A stretch of DNA of 39,609 bases from Aquimarina mycalae. Lineage in GTDB: Bacteria; Bacteroidota; Bacteroidia; Flavobacteriales; Flavobacteriaceae. Positions 20,387 to 27,673 of the stretch are shown piece by piece. The stretch is from assembly GCF_029906345.1 (NCBI RefSeq), contig NZ_JARYGY010000002.1, forward strand, positions 1 through 39,609, in the 5' to 3' direction. A program made the position numbers and the translations under genes. Position 1 is the stretch's first letter, and every line of letters begins with the position of its first letter. The notes beneath the pieces were generated by a model. That model ran no database searches and was not told where the DNA came from. It saw only the letters and a program-made list of their open reading frames with translations.

Positions 20387-20689
20387 TCAAACATGTGCAT
20401 TTAATTTTTCCTTTCGTTTTCGTAATTGTCTTTCCAAAGAACTAACACACTCATCTACACCTCCTTCAAAGCTTTTATTTATTTTTTTAATTATAAACTC
20501 ATCTCCCGGTACGCTTAACAAAATTTCAGTAATTTTATTTTCCTTACCACTAGTATTCATAACTTTTAAAAAAACATCAGCATGAATTATACGACTAAAA
20601 TGATTCTCTAACTTATCTAATTTTGTCTGCGTAAAATCTATCAACTTCTGATCTACATTAAAATTTACGGATTGCAAGTTCACTTTCAT
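20387..20689 (-). CDS. hpf: Ribosome hibernation-promoting factor (short HPF/RaiA type)
   Basis: This 100-aa protein has the beta-alpha-beta-beta-beta-alpha fold of the S30AE family: MKVNLQSVNFNVDQKLIDFT, KLDKLENHFSRIIHADVFLKV and a final basic helix (ERQLRKRKEKLNAHV). It binds the 30S decoding centre and inactivates ribosomes in stationary phase. It lacks the C-terminal dimerisation domain of long HPF. It is 66 bp downstream of xerC in the same direction, so the two are probably co-transcribed, ending at the terminator at 20306-20333. Confidence 0.9.
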   Translation of the reverse strand: MKVNLQSVNFNVDQKLIDFTQTKLDKLENHFSRIIHADVFLKVMNTSGKENKITEILLSVPGDEFIIKKINKSFEGGVDECVSSLERQLRKRKEKLNAHV

Positions 20690-20755
20690 AGGTGTTAGTT
20701 TAATTGGTTGAACAAATATTTAAAGCCAAAAAAGATAAATTTAAACAGACTAAGT

Positions 20756-21646
20756 CTATTTTTTATTTCTTGGATGAGACTGGTTATAAACTTTAGCCAG
20801 CTGAGCTACATTTTGATGTGTATAAACTTGTGTAGCTGCCAAACTAGAATGACCAAGCAGTTCTTTTACAGCGTTTAGGTTTGCTCCTTCATTAAGCAAG
20901 TGAGTTGCAAATGAATGTCTTAATATATGCGGACTCTTTTTTACTTTAGAAGATGCCTCACTAAAATAACCATTTATGATGCGATATACAAGTGTTTCAT
21001 AGATTTTAACTCCTTTTTCTGTTAATAACAAAAACGGAACTTCAGAATTCATAACCACTTCATCTCTTAACAGTAAGTATTGCTTAAAAGTTTCTACAAT
21101 AGATGATATCAATGGTATAAATCTTTCTTTATTACGCTTTCCTAATACTTTAACCTGAGAATTTGATATGTCAACATCACTTAATTTAAGGTTCACCAAT
21201 TCAATTCTTCGCATTCCTGTTCCGTAAAACAACTCAACAATCAATCGATCTCTAACACTTTTAAAATCCTTATTATCCGATAGACTTTTAAGCACTTGAT
21301 CTACCTCTTGGTCAGAAAACGGAATTTGCAATTTCTTGGAGATTTTTAATACCTTATGTTTTGCTAAAGGGTTTTTATCTATTTGTTCTGTCTTAAGGAG
21401 AAACTTATAGTATGTTTTAAGAGAAGACACTTTTCTATTTACTGTCCTATTAGAGATCCCATTATCAACCAAACTTATAATCCAGGAACGGATTTGAGAA
21501 TAATTAGACACTGAGACATCCTTTAACTCATATTCCTTTTCATAAAATTCAAAAAAAGACAATAGATCAGCCTTATACGCTGTGACGGTATGAACCGAGT
21601 ATTTCTTTTCTAAAAGCAAATAATCTAAAAACTCTTTTAAAAACAT
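20756..21646 (-). CDS. xerC: Tyrosine recombinase XerC/XerD family
   Basis: A 296-aa protein with an N-terminal SAM-like DNA-binding domain (about 1-90) and a C-terminal catalytic domain. All active-site residues are visible: R146 (YGTGMRRIEL), K170 (VLGKRNKER), H240 and R243 (PHILRHSFATHL), H266 (LLGHSSLAATQ) and Y275 (VYTH). Length and motifs fit the housekeeping Xer recombinase that resolves chromosome dimers at dif with FtsK. Whether it is the C or D partner cannot be settled here. It lies between rpsU and hpf, a common Bacteroidota order, so it is not an integrase of a mobile element despite the nearby tRNAs. Confidence 0.92.
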   Translation of the reverse strand: MFLKEFLDYLLLEKKYSVHTVTAYKADLLSFFEFYEKEYELKDVSVSNYSQIRSWIISLVDNGISNRTVNRKVSSLKTYYKFLLKTEQIDKNPLAKHKVLKISKKLQIPFSDQEVDQVLKSLSDNKDFKSVRDRLIVELFYGTGMRRIELVNLKLSDVDISNSQVKVLGKRNKERFIPLISSIVETFKQYLLLRDEVVMNSEVPFLLLTEKGVKIYETLVYRIINGYFSEASSKVKKSPHILRHSFATHLLNEGANLNAVKELLGHSSLAATQVYTHQNVAQLAKVYNQSHPRNKK

Positions 21647-21651
21647 AAAAA

Positions 21652-21694
21652 ACCATTAGAAAACAAAAGTATAAAACTTTTGATATCTAATGGT
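21652..21694 (-). terminator. rpsU terminator, abutting the xerC start
   Basis: On the minus strand ACCATTAGA...TCTAATGGT (9 bp) encloses a second stem CAAAAGT...ACTTTTG (7 bp), and six T residues follow directly before the xerC ATG at 21646. The inner arm contains TACTTTTG (21671-21664), a perfect -7 promoter match. The terminator of rpsU and a nearly leaderless xerC promoter would therefore overlap. Confidence 0.65.
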
Positions 21695-21770
21695 CTTATT
21701 TTATATATACTGAAAAACGAAGTCTGATTCTTCAAAGAAAGAATCAACACATACAACGTTTCAACATTTT

Positions 21771-21965
21771 TTAAATTTCCTCTTGATCTCTTAAGTGCTG
21801 AATGTACTGCGCTTTTTGAACTTGAGCTCTACGCTCAACAGAAGGCTTTATAAACGCCTGACGCTTACGCAGCTGACGCATAGTTCCTGTTCTGTCGAAT
21901 TTACGCTTAAAACGTTTTAACGCTCTATCTATATTTTCTCCGTCTTTAACTGGTATAATTAACAT
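21771..21965 (-). CDS. rpsU: Ribosomal protein bS21
   Basis: This 64-aa very basic protein of the small subunit has the S21 signature: VKDGENIDRALKRFKRKFDRTG, then LRKRQAFIKPSVERRAQVQK. In Bacteroidota ribosomes, bS21 with bS6 and bS18 holds the 3' end of 16S rRNA so that its anti-Shine-Dalgarno is hidden. The gene has a strong SD, unlike its neighbours (see separate entry). It has its own promoter and terminator, upstream of xerC. Confidence 0.95.
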   Translation of the reverse strand: MLIIPVKDGENIDRALKRFKRKFDRTGTMRQLRKRQAFIKPSVERRAQVQKAQYIQHLRDQEEI

Positions 21966-21970
21966 AGTGT

Positions 21971-21980
21971 TACCTCCTTT
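21971..21980 (-). promoter_or_regulatory. Strong Shine-Dalgarno of rpsU
   Basis: The minus strand reads AAAGGAGGTAACACTATG, so GGAGG sits 7 nt before the ATG. Other genes here show no such site. Because bS21 itself masks the anti-SD, this fits negative autoregulation: ribosomes lacking bS21 would translate rpsU. Confidence 0.85.
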
Positions 21981-21997
21981 CTTTAAAAATTAGGGTG

Positions 21998-22027
21998 CAA
22001 AGATAACACAAAAGTATTATCTACAAA
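21998..22027 (-). promoter_or_regulatory. rpsU promoter
   Basis: On the minus strand TTTG (22027-22024), an 18-bp spacer and TATCTTTG (22005-21998) match the Bacteroidota consensus. The transcript would begin near 21990 with a leader of about 25 nt. Confidence 0.6.
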
Positions 22028-22105
22028 GCTTTTTTTGCATGAAGTTAATTATTTCTTTTTTTTTCATTCTAAAAGAGAATAAAATTCAATAAAAAAACAG
22101 CTTCC

Positions 22106-22134
22106 TATCTGCTATTAGGGGCATTTAGCAGATA
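22106..22134 (-). terminator. Terminator of the alpha-amylase gene
   Basis: TATCTGCTA / TAGCAGATA, a perfect 9-bp stem with an 11-nt loop, is followed on the minus strand by GGAAGCTG and seven T residues. A-rich and T-rich flanks extend the symmetry, so it may also stop plus-strand transcripts. Confidence 0.7.
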
Positions 22135-22177
22135 AAAAAACTGTTTAAAAATAATTCAATACCTTAAATATTCTATA

Positions 22178-23557
22178 TTATTTTAAAGACCATACTGTAT
22201 ATCCTTTTGGCGGAGCTTGAATTTTAACCCATCTACCTCCTTGTGTTGTAGGTTCCCAACCAGAATTACCTGTATAATCCTTTATCTTTTTACTAGACCA
22301 ATTTGTCTGAATCCATCTTTCTTTCCATGAATTAGAATTGTTTATATAAACAATCAATCCGCTCTTTCCTCCTCCTCCATTTCTCCTGGCAATATATTCA
22401 TCATTATCTGTCCAAAGGTTTGTTGTATTTCCTCCCGCAAGATTGTTATGAATCCATATTAAATTGTTCATCTTACTTTTACTTAACCAATCCTCGTAAT
22501 CTCTGTAAAAAATTGCAGGATATCCTTCATGAGTTAATATATAAGCATATGCTAATAATTTATTTGTGTAAATTTCATCTGTATCATGATTAGCTACAAA
22601 AGTAACTGCTCTACTCGCATTTCTTTTCCATAGCATATCACCGCTTAATGCATTTAAATTATTACCAACAAAAGCATCTCTCATTTTATAATAACACCCA
22701 AAGTCAAATGCGGACATCTGTGCCTGGTCTGTCCACCATTTCAAGGTATTTACATTCCCATCCCAATACTCACCAACACCAAATACACCGGTAGATTGAC
22801 GAAATTCTCTAGCAACCCATGGCTCAAAACCTTTCACATAATCGAATCTATATCCATCAAATTTCATAGTATTTTTATAATACTTAGCCACAGAATTACT
22901 TTGTCTATACAACCAATCTTGGACATATCTTTTTTTATGGCTTAAATCAGGGAATCCCCCAAAAATTCCACTGTCAGAATTATATTTATCATTAGGGTGA
23001 AAATCATATTTTGTTCTATTAAACTTTCCTGATAATGGATTAAACTTAGTATATGTGTTTTTTCCTGCAAATTCATTCCATTCAAGATCTCCTCCACTAT
23101 TATGGTTAATTACAATATCTGCTATTACATTTAACCCTTTATCATGAGCTCGAGAAATTAATGATTCTAACTCTGATTTAGATCCAAATCTAGTCTCAGT
23201 ACTTCCCATTTGATTATACTGTCCAAAATCATAATAATCAAAAGGATCATAGCCCATAGAAAATTTTCCATTTTGAGCTTTGCTTACTGGTGGTAGCCAA
23301 ATTGCATCTATACCTGCATTGCTCCAAGAGTTAACCTTGCCTTTTACAACATTCCACCAAGTACCTCCAGCAGGAACATCCCAATAAAAAGCTTGCATCA
23401 TTACACCTGATCCAATTGTTTTTAGACCAGCTCTAGTAGAAATAGTTTCTTCAGGCTTAATAGAATCAGGCTCAACCGAATCTAAAACCTCATCTTTACT
23501 ACACGATATCATAAAAGACACCGCTAATAAAAAATAAATAAACTTGAAAGTTTTCAT
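22178..23557 (-). CDS. Lipoprotein alpha-amylase, GH13 family, Thermococcales-like (GH13_7 type)
   Basis: 459 aa. The ATG at 23557 gives a lipoprotein signal (MKTFKFIYFLLAVSFMISCS, lipid-bearing C19). An upstream in-frame ATG at 23632 would add a 25-aa leader that hides it. The catalytic (beta/alpha)8 domain has region I DIVINH (147-152), nucleophile D239 in GYRFDYVKG, acid/base E263 in GVGEYWD and stabilising D325 in VANHDTD. The opening GVMMQAFYWDVPAGGTWW and NLIWIHNNLAGGNT strongly recall Pyrococcus and Thermococcus amylases. A short C-terminal beta domain ends in GYTVWSLK. Predicted role: endo-hydrolysis of alpha-1,4 glucans (starch, glycogen, laminarin excluded) at the cell surface. No SusCD genes are adjacent. 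Twin LacI-like sites lie 50-85 bp upstream. Subfamily assignment is from memory of the sequences. Confidence 0.92.
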   Translation of the reverse strand: MKTFKFIYFLLAVSFMISCSKDEVLDSVEPDSIKPEETISTRAGLKTIGSGVMMQAFYWDVPAGGTWWNVVKGKVNSWSNAGIDAIWLPPVSKAQNGKFSMGYDPFDYYDFGQYNQMGSTETRFGSKSELESLISRAHDKGLNVIADIVINHNSGGDLEWNEFAGKNTYTKFNPLSGKFNRTKYDFHPNDKYNSDSGIFGGFPDLSHKKRYVQDWLYRQSNSVAKYYKNTMKFDGYRFDYVKGFEPWVAREFRQSTGVFGVGEYWDGNVNTLKWWTDQAQMSAFDFGCYYKMRDAFVGNNLNALSGDMLWKRNASRAVTFVANHDTDEIYTNKLLAYAYILTHEGYPAIFYRDYEDWLSKSKMNNLIWIHNNLAGGNTTNLWTDNDEYIARRNGGGGKSGLIVYINNSNSWKERWIQTNWSSKKIKDYTGNSGWEPTTQGGRWVKIQAPPKGYTVWSLK

Positions 23558-23607
23558 AAAATAAGTGTTTGTGTTAATTTTTACCAATGTAATATTTTTA
23601 CTTATAA

Positions 23608-23641
23608 CGAAAACGTTTGAAATACTACGCAAACGTTTTCG
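23608..23641 (-). promoter_or_regulatory. Twin LacI-family operator-like sites upstream of the amylase
   Basis: Two AAACGTTT palindromes (23611-23618 and 23631-23638) have centres exactly 20 bp apart, within a 12-bp perfect inverted repeat CGAAAACGTTTG / CAAACGTTTTCG. CpG-centred palindromes of this form are typical LacI/GalR operators (maltose, sugar regulons). The regulator gene is not in the window. Confidence 0.6.
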
Positions 23642-23720
23642 TGTTGATAAAATATTAACAGCTCACTAAAAAAAGAACCAAAATTTGATCAGTTCATCAT
23701 TTTTTTATGATTATAAACAA

Positions 23721-23767
23721 AAAATCCGCAGGTACTTATAGTCAATTCACTATAAGCTGCGGATTTT
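23721..23767 (-). terminator. Terminator of the acyl-CoA dehydrogenase gene
   Basis: AAAATCCGCAG / CTGCGGATTTT (11 bp) with a second inner stem TTATAGT / ACTATAA is followed on the minus strand by a T-run. This is the strongest hairpin in this part and closes the 23805-30227 gene run. Confidence 0.85.
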
Positions 23768-23804
23768 GTTTAGTTTTTAAGTAAATGTTTTTAATATAAA
23801 ACCA

Positions 23805-24962
23805 CTAAGTAGCAGGTTTATATTCCTTTTTATCTATCACCATTTTTGCTATTACTTCTCTTAAGATTTCCGAAGTTCCTCCTCCTATTGGCCCTAATCT
23901 ACTATCTCTAAAAAGTCTTGCTATTGGATATTCTTCCATATACCCATAACCTCCTAATAACTGAAGGCACTTGTACATAGCTTCATCTGCGATTTTAGTT
24001 GACAATAGCTTTGACATACTAGCCTCTTTAACTACATATTGACCATTATCCAATCTTTTAGCCACAGAGTAATTAAACTCCTTACACATTTCTAGTTCAC
24101 TAGCCATATCTGCTACAGAATGCCTCAATGCCTGAAACTTATCTATAGTTCTGCCAAAAGCTTCTCGCTCTCCCATATATTTAATCACATAATCTATTGC
24201 ATATTCGGTTCTGGCATGAGCGTTAATACCCATTATCAACCTTTCTAATGCAAAATGCTGCATAATATATGAGAACCCTTTATTCTCTTCGCCCATCAAA
24301 TTTTCTAATGGGATTTTAACATTTTCAAAAGCAATTTCTCCAGTATCGGAAGCTTTCCACCCTAATTTATCTAATTTAGTAGCAGAAATACCTGGAGTAT
24401 CTCTATCCATAATAAAAATACTTATTCCTTTATTCCCTAACTCAGGAGTAGTTTTTGCCGCAACCACCAAGTAATCACTATACACTCCGTTAGTAATAAA
24501 AGTTTTGGAACCGTTAATTACATAAGAGTCTCCTTCTTTAACAGCTGTAGTTCTCATTCCTGCAACATCAGATCCTCCAAAAGGCTCAGAGATACATAAA
24601 CATCCTATTTTCTCTCCAGTAATACTAGTTCTTAAATACTTTTCTTTAATCCTGTGATCGCCTTCTTTATTGACATGAGTCATTGCAAGATAAGCATGTG
24701 CCCACATTGCAGCGGCAAAACCACCTGAATTAATCTTTTGTAATTCTTCTAAAAATATAACAGTATAAAAAAGATCTAGATCCAATCCCCCATATTCTTC
24801 CGGATATGCAATCCCGAAATAGCCCATTTCACCGAATTTCTCCCAGATAAAACGTTCTATATCTCCTGTCTTTTCCCACTTTTCAATATGTGGAACTACT
24901 TCTTTTTGTAAAAAATCCTTAAGACTTTCTCTAAATAATTCGTGCTCTTCTGTAAAATACAT
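23805..24962 (-). CDS. Acyl-CoA dehydrogenase family protein
   Basis: This 385-aa flavoenzyme has the full acyl-CoA dehydrogenase fold: an alpha N-terminal domain, a beta domain with CLCISEPFGGSDVAGMRT and TFITNGVYSDYLVV, and a C-terminal alpha domain with REAFGRTIDKFQALRH and LLGGYGYMEEYP. The position of the usual catalytic Glu (YEGTSE in short and medium chain enzymes) is Gly here (GPIGGGTSEIL, around 358-366). Instead E240 in HFALERLIMG matches the base used by isovaleryl-CoA and long-chain dehydrogenases. The substrate is probably a branched or long-chain acyl-CoA, but that is inference. It is a monocistronic or last gene of the run, with a strong terminator after it. Confidence 0.92.
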   Translation of the reverse strand: MYFTEEHELFRESLKDFLQKEVVPHIEKWEKTGDIERFIWEKFGEMGYFGIAYPEEYGGLDLDLFYTVIFLEELQKINSGGFAAAMWAHAYLAMTHVNKEGDHRIKEKYLRTSITGEKIGCLCISEPFGGSDVAGMRTTAVKEGDSYVINGSKTFITNGVYSDYLVVAAKTTPELGNKGISIFIMDRDTPGISATKLDKLGWKASDTGEIAFENVKIPLENLMGEENKGFSYIMQHFALERLIMGINAHARTEYAIDYVIKYMGEREAFGRTIDKFQALRHSVADMASELEMCKEFNYSVAKRLDNGQYVVKEASMSKLLSTKIADEAMYKCLQLLGGYGYMEEYPIARLFRDSRLGPIGGGTSEILREVIAKMVIDKKEYKPAT

Positions 24963-25000
24963 GTTGTTTAAATGATAACTTTGGTTTATATAGTTAACAT

Positions 25001-25070
25001 ATTACTGTAAAGGAAACTGATATCTCAAAATCTATATATAGATTTAAGTATTATCAAAATTTACAGTAAT
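25001..25070. repeat. Nested palindromes between the acyl-CoA dehydrogenase and helix-hairpin-helix genes
   Basis: ATTACTGTAAA (25001-25011) and TTTACAGTAAT (25060-25070) are exact inverted copies. Between them is an 18-bp perfect palindrome AAATCTATATATAGATTT (25028-25045). It could be a terminator of the upstream gene or an operator for the acyl-CoA dehydrogenase. There is no T-run for termination. Confidence 0.4.
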
Positions 25071-25082
25071 TTTCTCCGATTT

Positions 25083-25955
25083 TTAATTTAATGTCAAATA
25101 TAACTCTATTCTGTCTATTTTTTCTAAAGAAAAACCCTCAATTTTTCCTAATTCTTCAAAATTTGATATTCCATTATTTGCTTCTATAAAGTCTCGTATA
25201 TCCAATGCTGTTTCAAAATCAAAATAAGGAACTTCCATCAATTCCTTTACTGAGGCAACGTTTACATTAATCTTCTTAATTTCTTTTTTATTTTTTACCG
25301 TATATAGCGCTAGGATCTTAGTGCGTTGGTTTCCATACAAACCTTTAACATCTTTAAGTTGAAGATCGCTAATAAATCCTCCTAATTCATTTCTGTATTT
25401 TATAATTCTCTCTGCGATAAAATCAGGTACACCTATTTTATCCTGAAGCTCTACTACAGAAATCGAGTTAAGATCTTCTTTCTGAGAAAAAGATTTAACT
25501 GAATATTTTTTCTTTTTATAAGGTTTTTGGTTTTTAGAATGCTGTACCCAATCTGGAAATTTGAACAAAGGAGAGATTCTCGCTAATAGTGAATCAGAAA
25601 CTCCAGTGACTCTCTTAAAATCTGAAGCAGAATTTATCCATTTATTTTCTTTTCTAAAAGCATCTAATTTATCAAGTTCTTCTGGAGACAAGCCTAACAC
25701 ATATCCTTTATAATCTGTTATAAAATTTGGATTGAAAGGTTTTAATCGATAAGATTTTTTCTTTTCATTTGCAGCTAATTTATTCGCTTCAATTTGTGCC
25801 TGAAATTCTGCAAGTTCCTGGAAGTGTTCCACATCATTTCTAGATGTAGGATACCAATAAAATATCAACACCAAACCAAACAAGAAAAGTGACAAAAGAA
25901 GAATCCCATTTCGGAAACGTCTATGTATCTCGAAATGGGATTTCATATTTTTCAT
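25083..25955 (-). CDS. Membrane-anchored helix-hairpin-helix (ComEA-like) protein
   Basis: A 290-aa protein with one N-terminal membrane segment (about 16-34) and three helix-hairpin-helix units, for example VVELQDKIGVPDFIAERIIK, DLQLKDVKGLYGNQ, NVASVKELMEVPYFDF and NFEELGKIEGFSLEKID. HhH pairs bind the DNA backbone. ComEA is the DNA receptor of competence, so a role in DNA uptake or envelope-linked DNA binding is possible but not shown. It is 18 bp downstream of the AGCS gene in the same direction. A start at the second Met (25946) is possible. Confidence 0.8.
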   Translation of the reverse strand: MKNMKSHFEIHRRFRNGILLLSLFLFGLVLIFYWYPTSRNDVEHFQELAEFQAQIEANKLAANEKKKSYRLKPFNPNFITDYKGYVLGLSPEELDKLDAFRKENKWINSASDFKRVTGVSDSLLARISPLFKFPDWVQHSKNQKPYKKKKYSVKSFSQKEDLNSISVVELQDKIGVPDFIAERIIKYRNELGGFISDLQLKDVKGLYGNQRTKILALYTVKNKKEIKKINVNVASVKELMEVPYFDFETALDIRDFIEANNGISNFEELGKIEGFSLEKIDRIELYLTLN

Positions 25956-25973
25956 ATTGAATAATAAACGACT

Positions 25974-27575
25974 TTATTTATTCGAAGCTTTTATTGCATC
26001 AAAATATCTCGCAAGTTGTTTTTTAACTACTGGGAACAGGAAGAATAATCCTACCATATTAGGGAACACCATTGCGAAAATCATCGCATCAGAGAATGCC
26101 CAAATTGATCCCATACTTGCAGCAGCACCAATAATAACAAAAGTTAAAAATAAAAGTTTATATACTAAATCCGCTGTCTTACCTCTACCAAATAAGAATT
26201 TCCAAGACTGTAATCCATAGTAAGACCAAGATATCATAGTAGATACTGCAAACAACACTACAGCAATTGTTAAGAATATATTAGAATACGGAATAAATTT
26301 ACCAAAGGCTTGTGCAGTAATCCCTGCTCCTTCATAAGAAACACCATCTATTAAAACAGCTCCACTACCATCTCCTCCATATTGAAAAGCTCCTCCTGAA
26401 TTGAAAATAATTATTACTAAAGCTGTCATTGTACAGATTACTACTGTATCAATAAAAGGCTCTAACAACGCTACAAGTCCTTCTGAGGCTGAATATTTTG
26501 TTTTTACAGCAGAGTGAGCAATTGAGGCAGAACCTGCTCCTGCTTCATTAGAAAATGCTGCTCTTTTAAACCCTACTAATAAAACTCCTATTAGTCCTCC
26601 TACTCCTATTGCTTTCGGATTAAATGCTTCAGTAACAATCATACCAATAGCATCATCAATAAAAGAGAAATTACTAAAAATTATATACAAACAAGCTATG
26701 ATGTACATTACTGCCATTAAAGGAACTACTTTTTCAGTCACGGAAGCAATTCTTTTAATTCCTCCAATAATAATAATCCCTACAAGAATAGCCAATACAA
26801 CTCCTATTACAGTCCCTGCACCTGTACTCTCTAAGCCCATTAGTTCTTTTAAAACAATTGTTGCTTGATTGGATTGTGCAGCGTTTCCACCACCAAATGA
26901 TCCTCCGATACAGAAAACGGCAAAAATAACCGCGGCTATTTTACCAAGTACTGTAAAACCTCTTTCCTTAAGTCCTTTACTTAAGTAATACATTGGACCT
27001 CCGTATACGGTTCCATCTTCACCAACATCTCGATATTGAACTCCTAAAGTACATTCTACAAACTTTGTAGACATACCTAATAATCCACAAATAATCATCC
27101 AAAAAGTAGCTCCTGGTCCTCCTAACGCAATTGCCAATGCAACCCCAGCAATATTACCATTACCAACTGTTCCAGAAACTGCAGTGGCTAACGCTTGAAA
27201 ATGCGATACCTCTCCGTCTTTGCTTTCATCTCTTATGGTATCAGGAATATCTCCATCCACTGCTGCATCAGGATCACCTAATCCATGACCTTCTACATCA
27301 TCATATTTTCCTCTAACTACATTAATAGCTTTTGCGAAATATCGAATATTAGGAAATCCAAAATAAATTGTAAAGAACAATGCACTTAACACCAACAGTA
27401 TTATTACAAAAGGCGCTCCTGCATACACTTCAAAAAAGATAACGCTAGAGAAAAAATCTGAAACTGGTTGAAAAGCTTCATCTATTTTTTGGTCTAGACC
27501 TTTTTCGGTTGTCTCTTGTGCGAATGTTAATAATGGAATTGTGAGTGCTAAAATTGAAAGAAGAATTCTCTTCAT
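25974..27575 (-). CDS. AGCS-family sodium:alanine/glycine symporter with signal-peptide-like N-terminus
   Basis: 533 aa. The ATG at 27575 gives MKRILLSILALTIPLLTFAQ, a secretion-signal-like segment, ahead of the transporter core. The alternative ATG at 27617 would add 14 residues. The core has roughly ten to eleven membrane segments and AGCS motifs (SGTVGNGNIAGVALAIALGGPGA, spread over 134-156; YGGPMYYLSKGL; FSNEAGAGSASIAHSA). It imports alanine or glycine with Na+. Residues 92-125 form an unusual acidic, Asp/Gly-rich insert (VEGHGLGDPDAAVDGDIPD) between membrane segments. It lies just upstream of the HhH gene and downstream of the K+ channel gene. Confidence 0.93.
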   Translation of the reverse strand: MKRILLSILALTIPLLTFAQETTEKGLDQKIDEAFQPVSDFFSSVIFFEVYAGAPFVIILLVLSALFFTIYFGFPNIRYFAKAINVVRGKYDDVEGHGLGDPDAAVDGDIPDTIRDESKDGEVSHFQALATAVSGTVGNGNIAGVALAIALGGPGATFWMIICGLLGMSTKFVECTLGVQYRDVGEDGTVYGGPMYYLSKGLKERGFTVLGKIAAVIFAVFCIGGSFGGGNAAQSNQATIVLKELMGLESTGAGTVIGVVLAILVGIIIIGGIKRIASVTEKVVPLMAVMYIIACLYIIFSNFSFIDDAIGMIVTEAFNPKAIGVGGLIGVLLVGFKRAAFSNEAGAGSASIAHSAVKTKYSASEGLVALLEPFIDTVVICTMTALVIIIFNSGGAFQYGGDGSGAVLIDGVSYEGAGITAQAFGKFIPYSNIFLTIAVVLFAVSTMISWSYYGLQSWKFLFGRGKTADLVYKLLFLTFVIIGAAASMGSIWAFSDAMIFAMVFPNMVGLFFLFPVVKKQLARYFDAIKASNK

Positions 27576-27673
27576 AATGTGTGAGTTAATTGAATTTAGT
27601 TTTTTAGAAGTGAGCAAGATGCTAAAAAAAACAATTGTTTACAATTATTTAACTATTAAATCTTCAGCATAAG

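Noticed and set aside
23557..23632. Upstream amylase start giving a 484-aa protein
   Set aside because: The extra 25 residues are unlike a signal peptide and would overlap the promoter region, while the ATG at 23557 gives a perfect lipoprotein signal.
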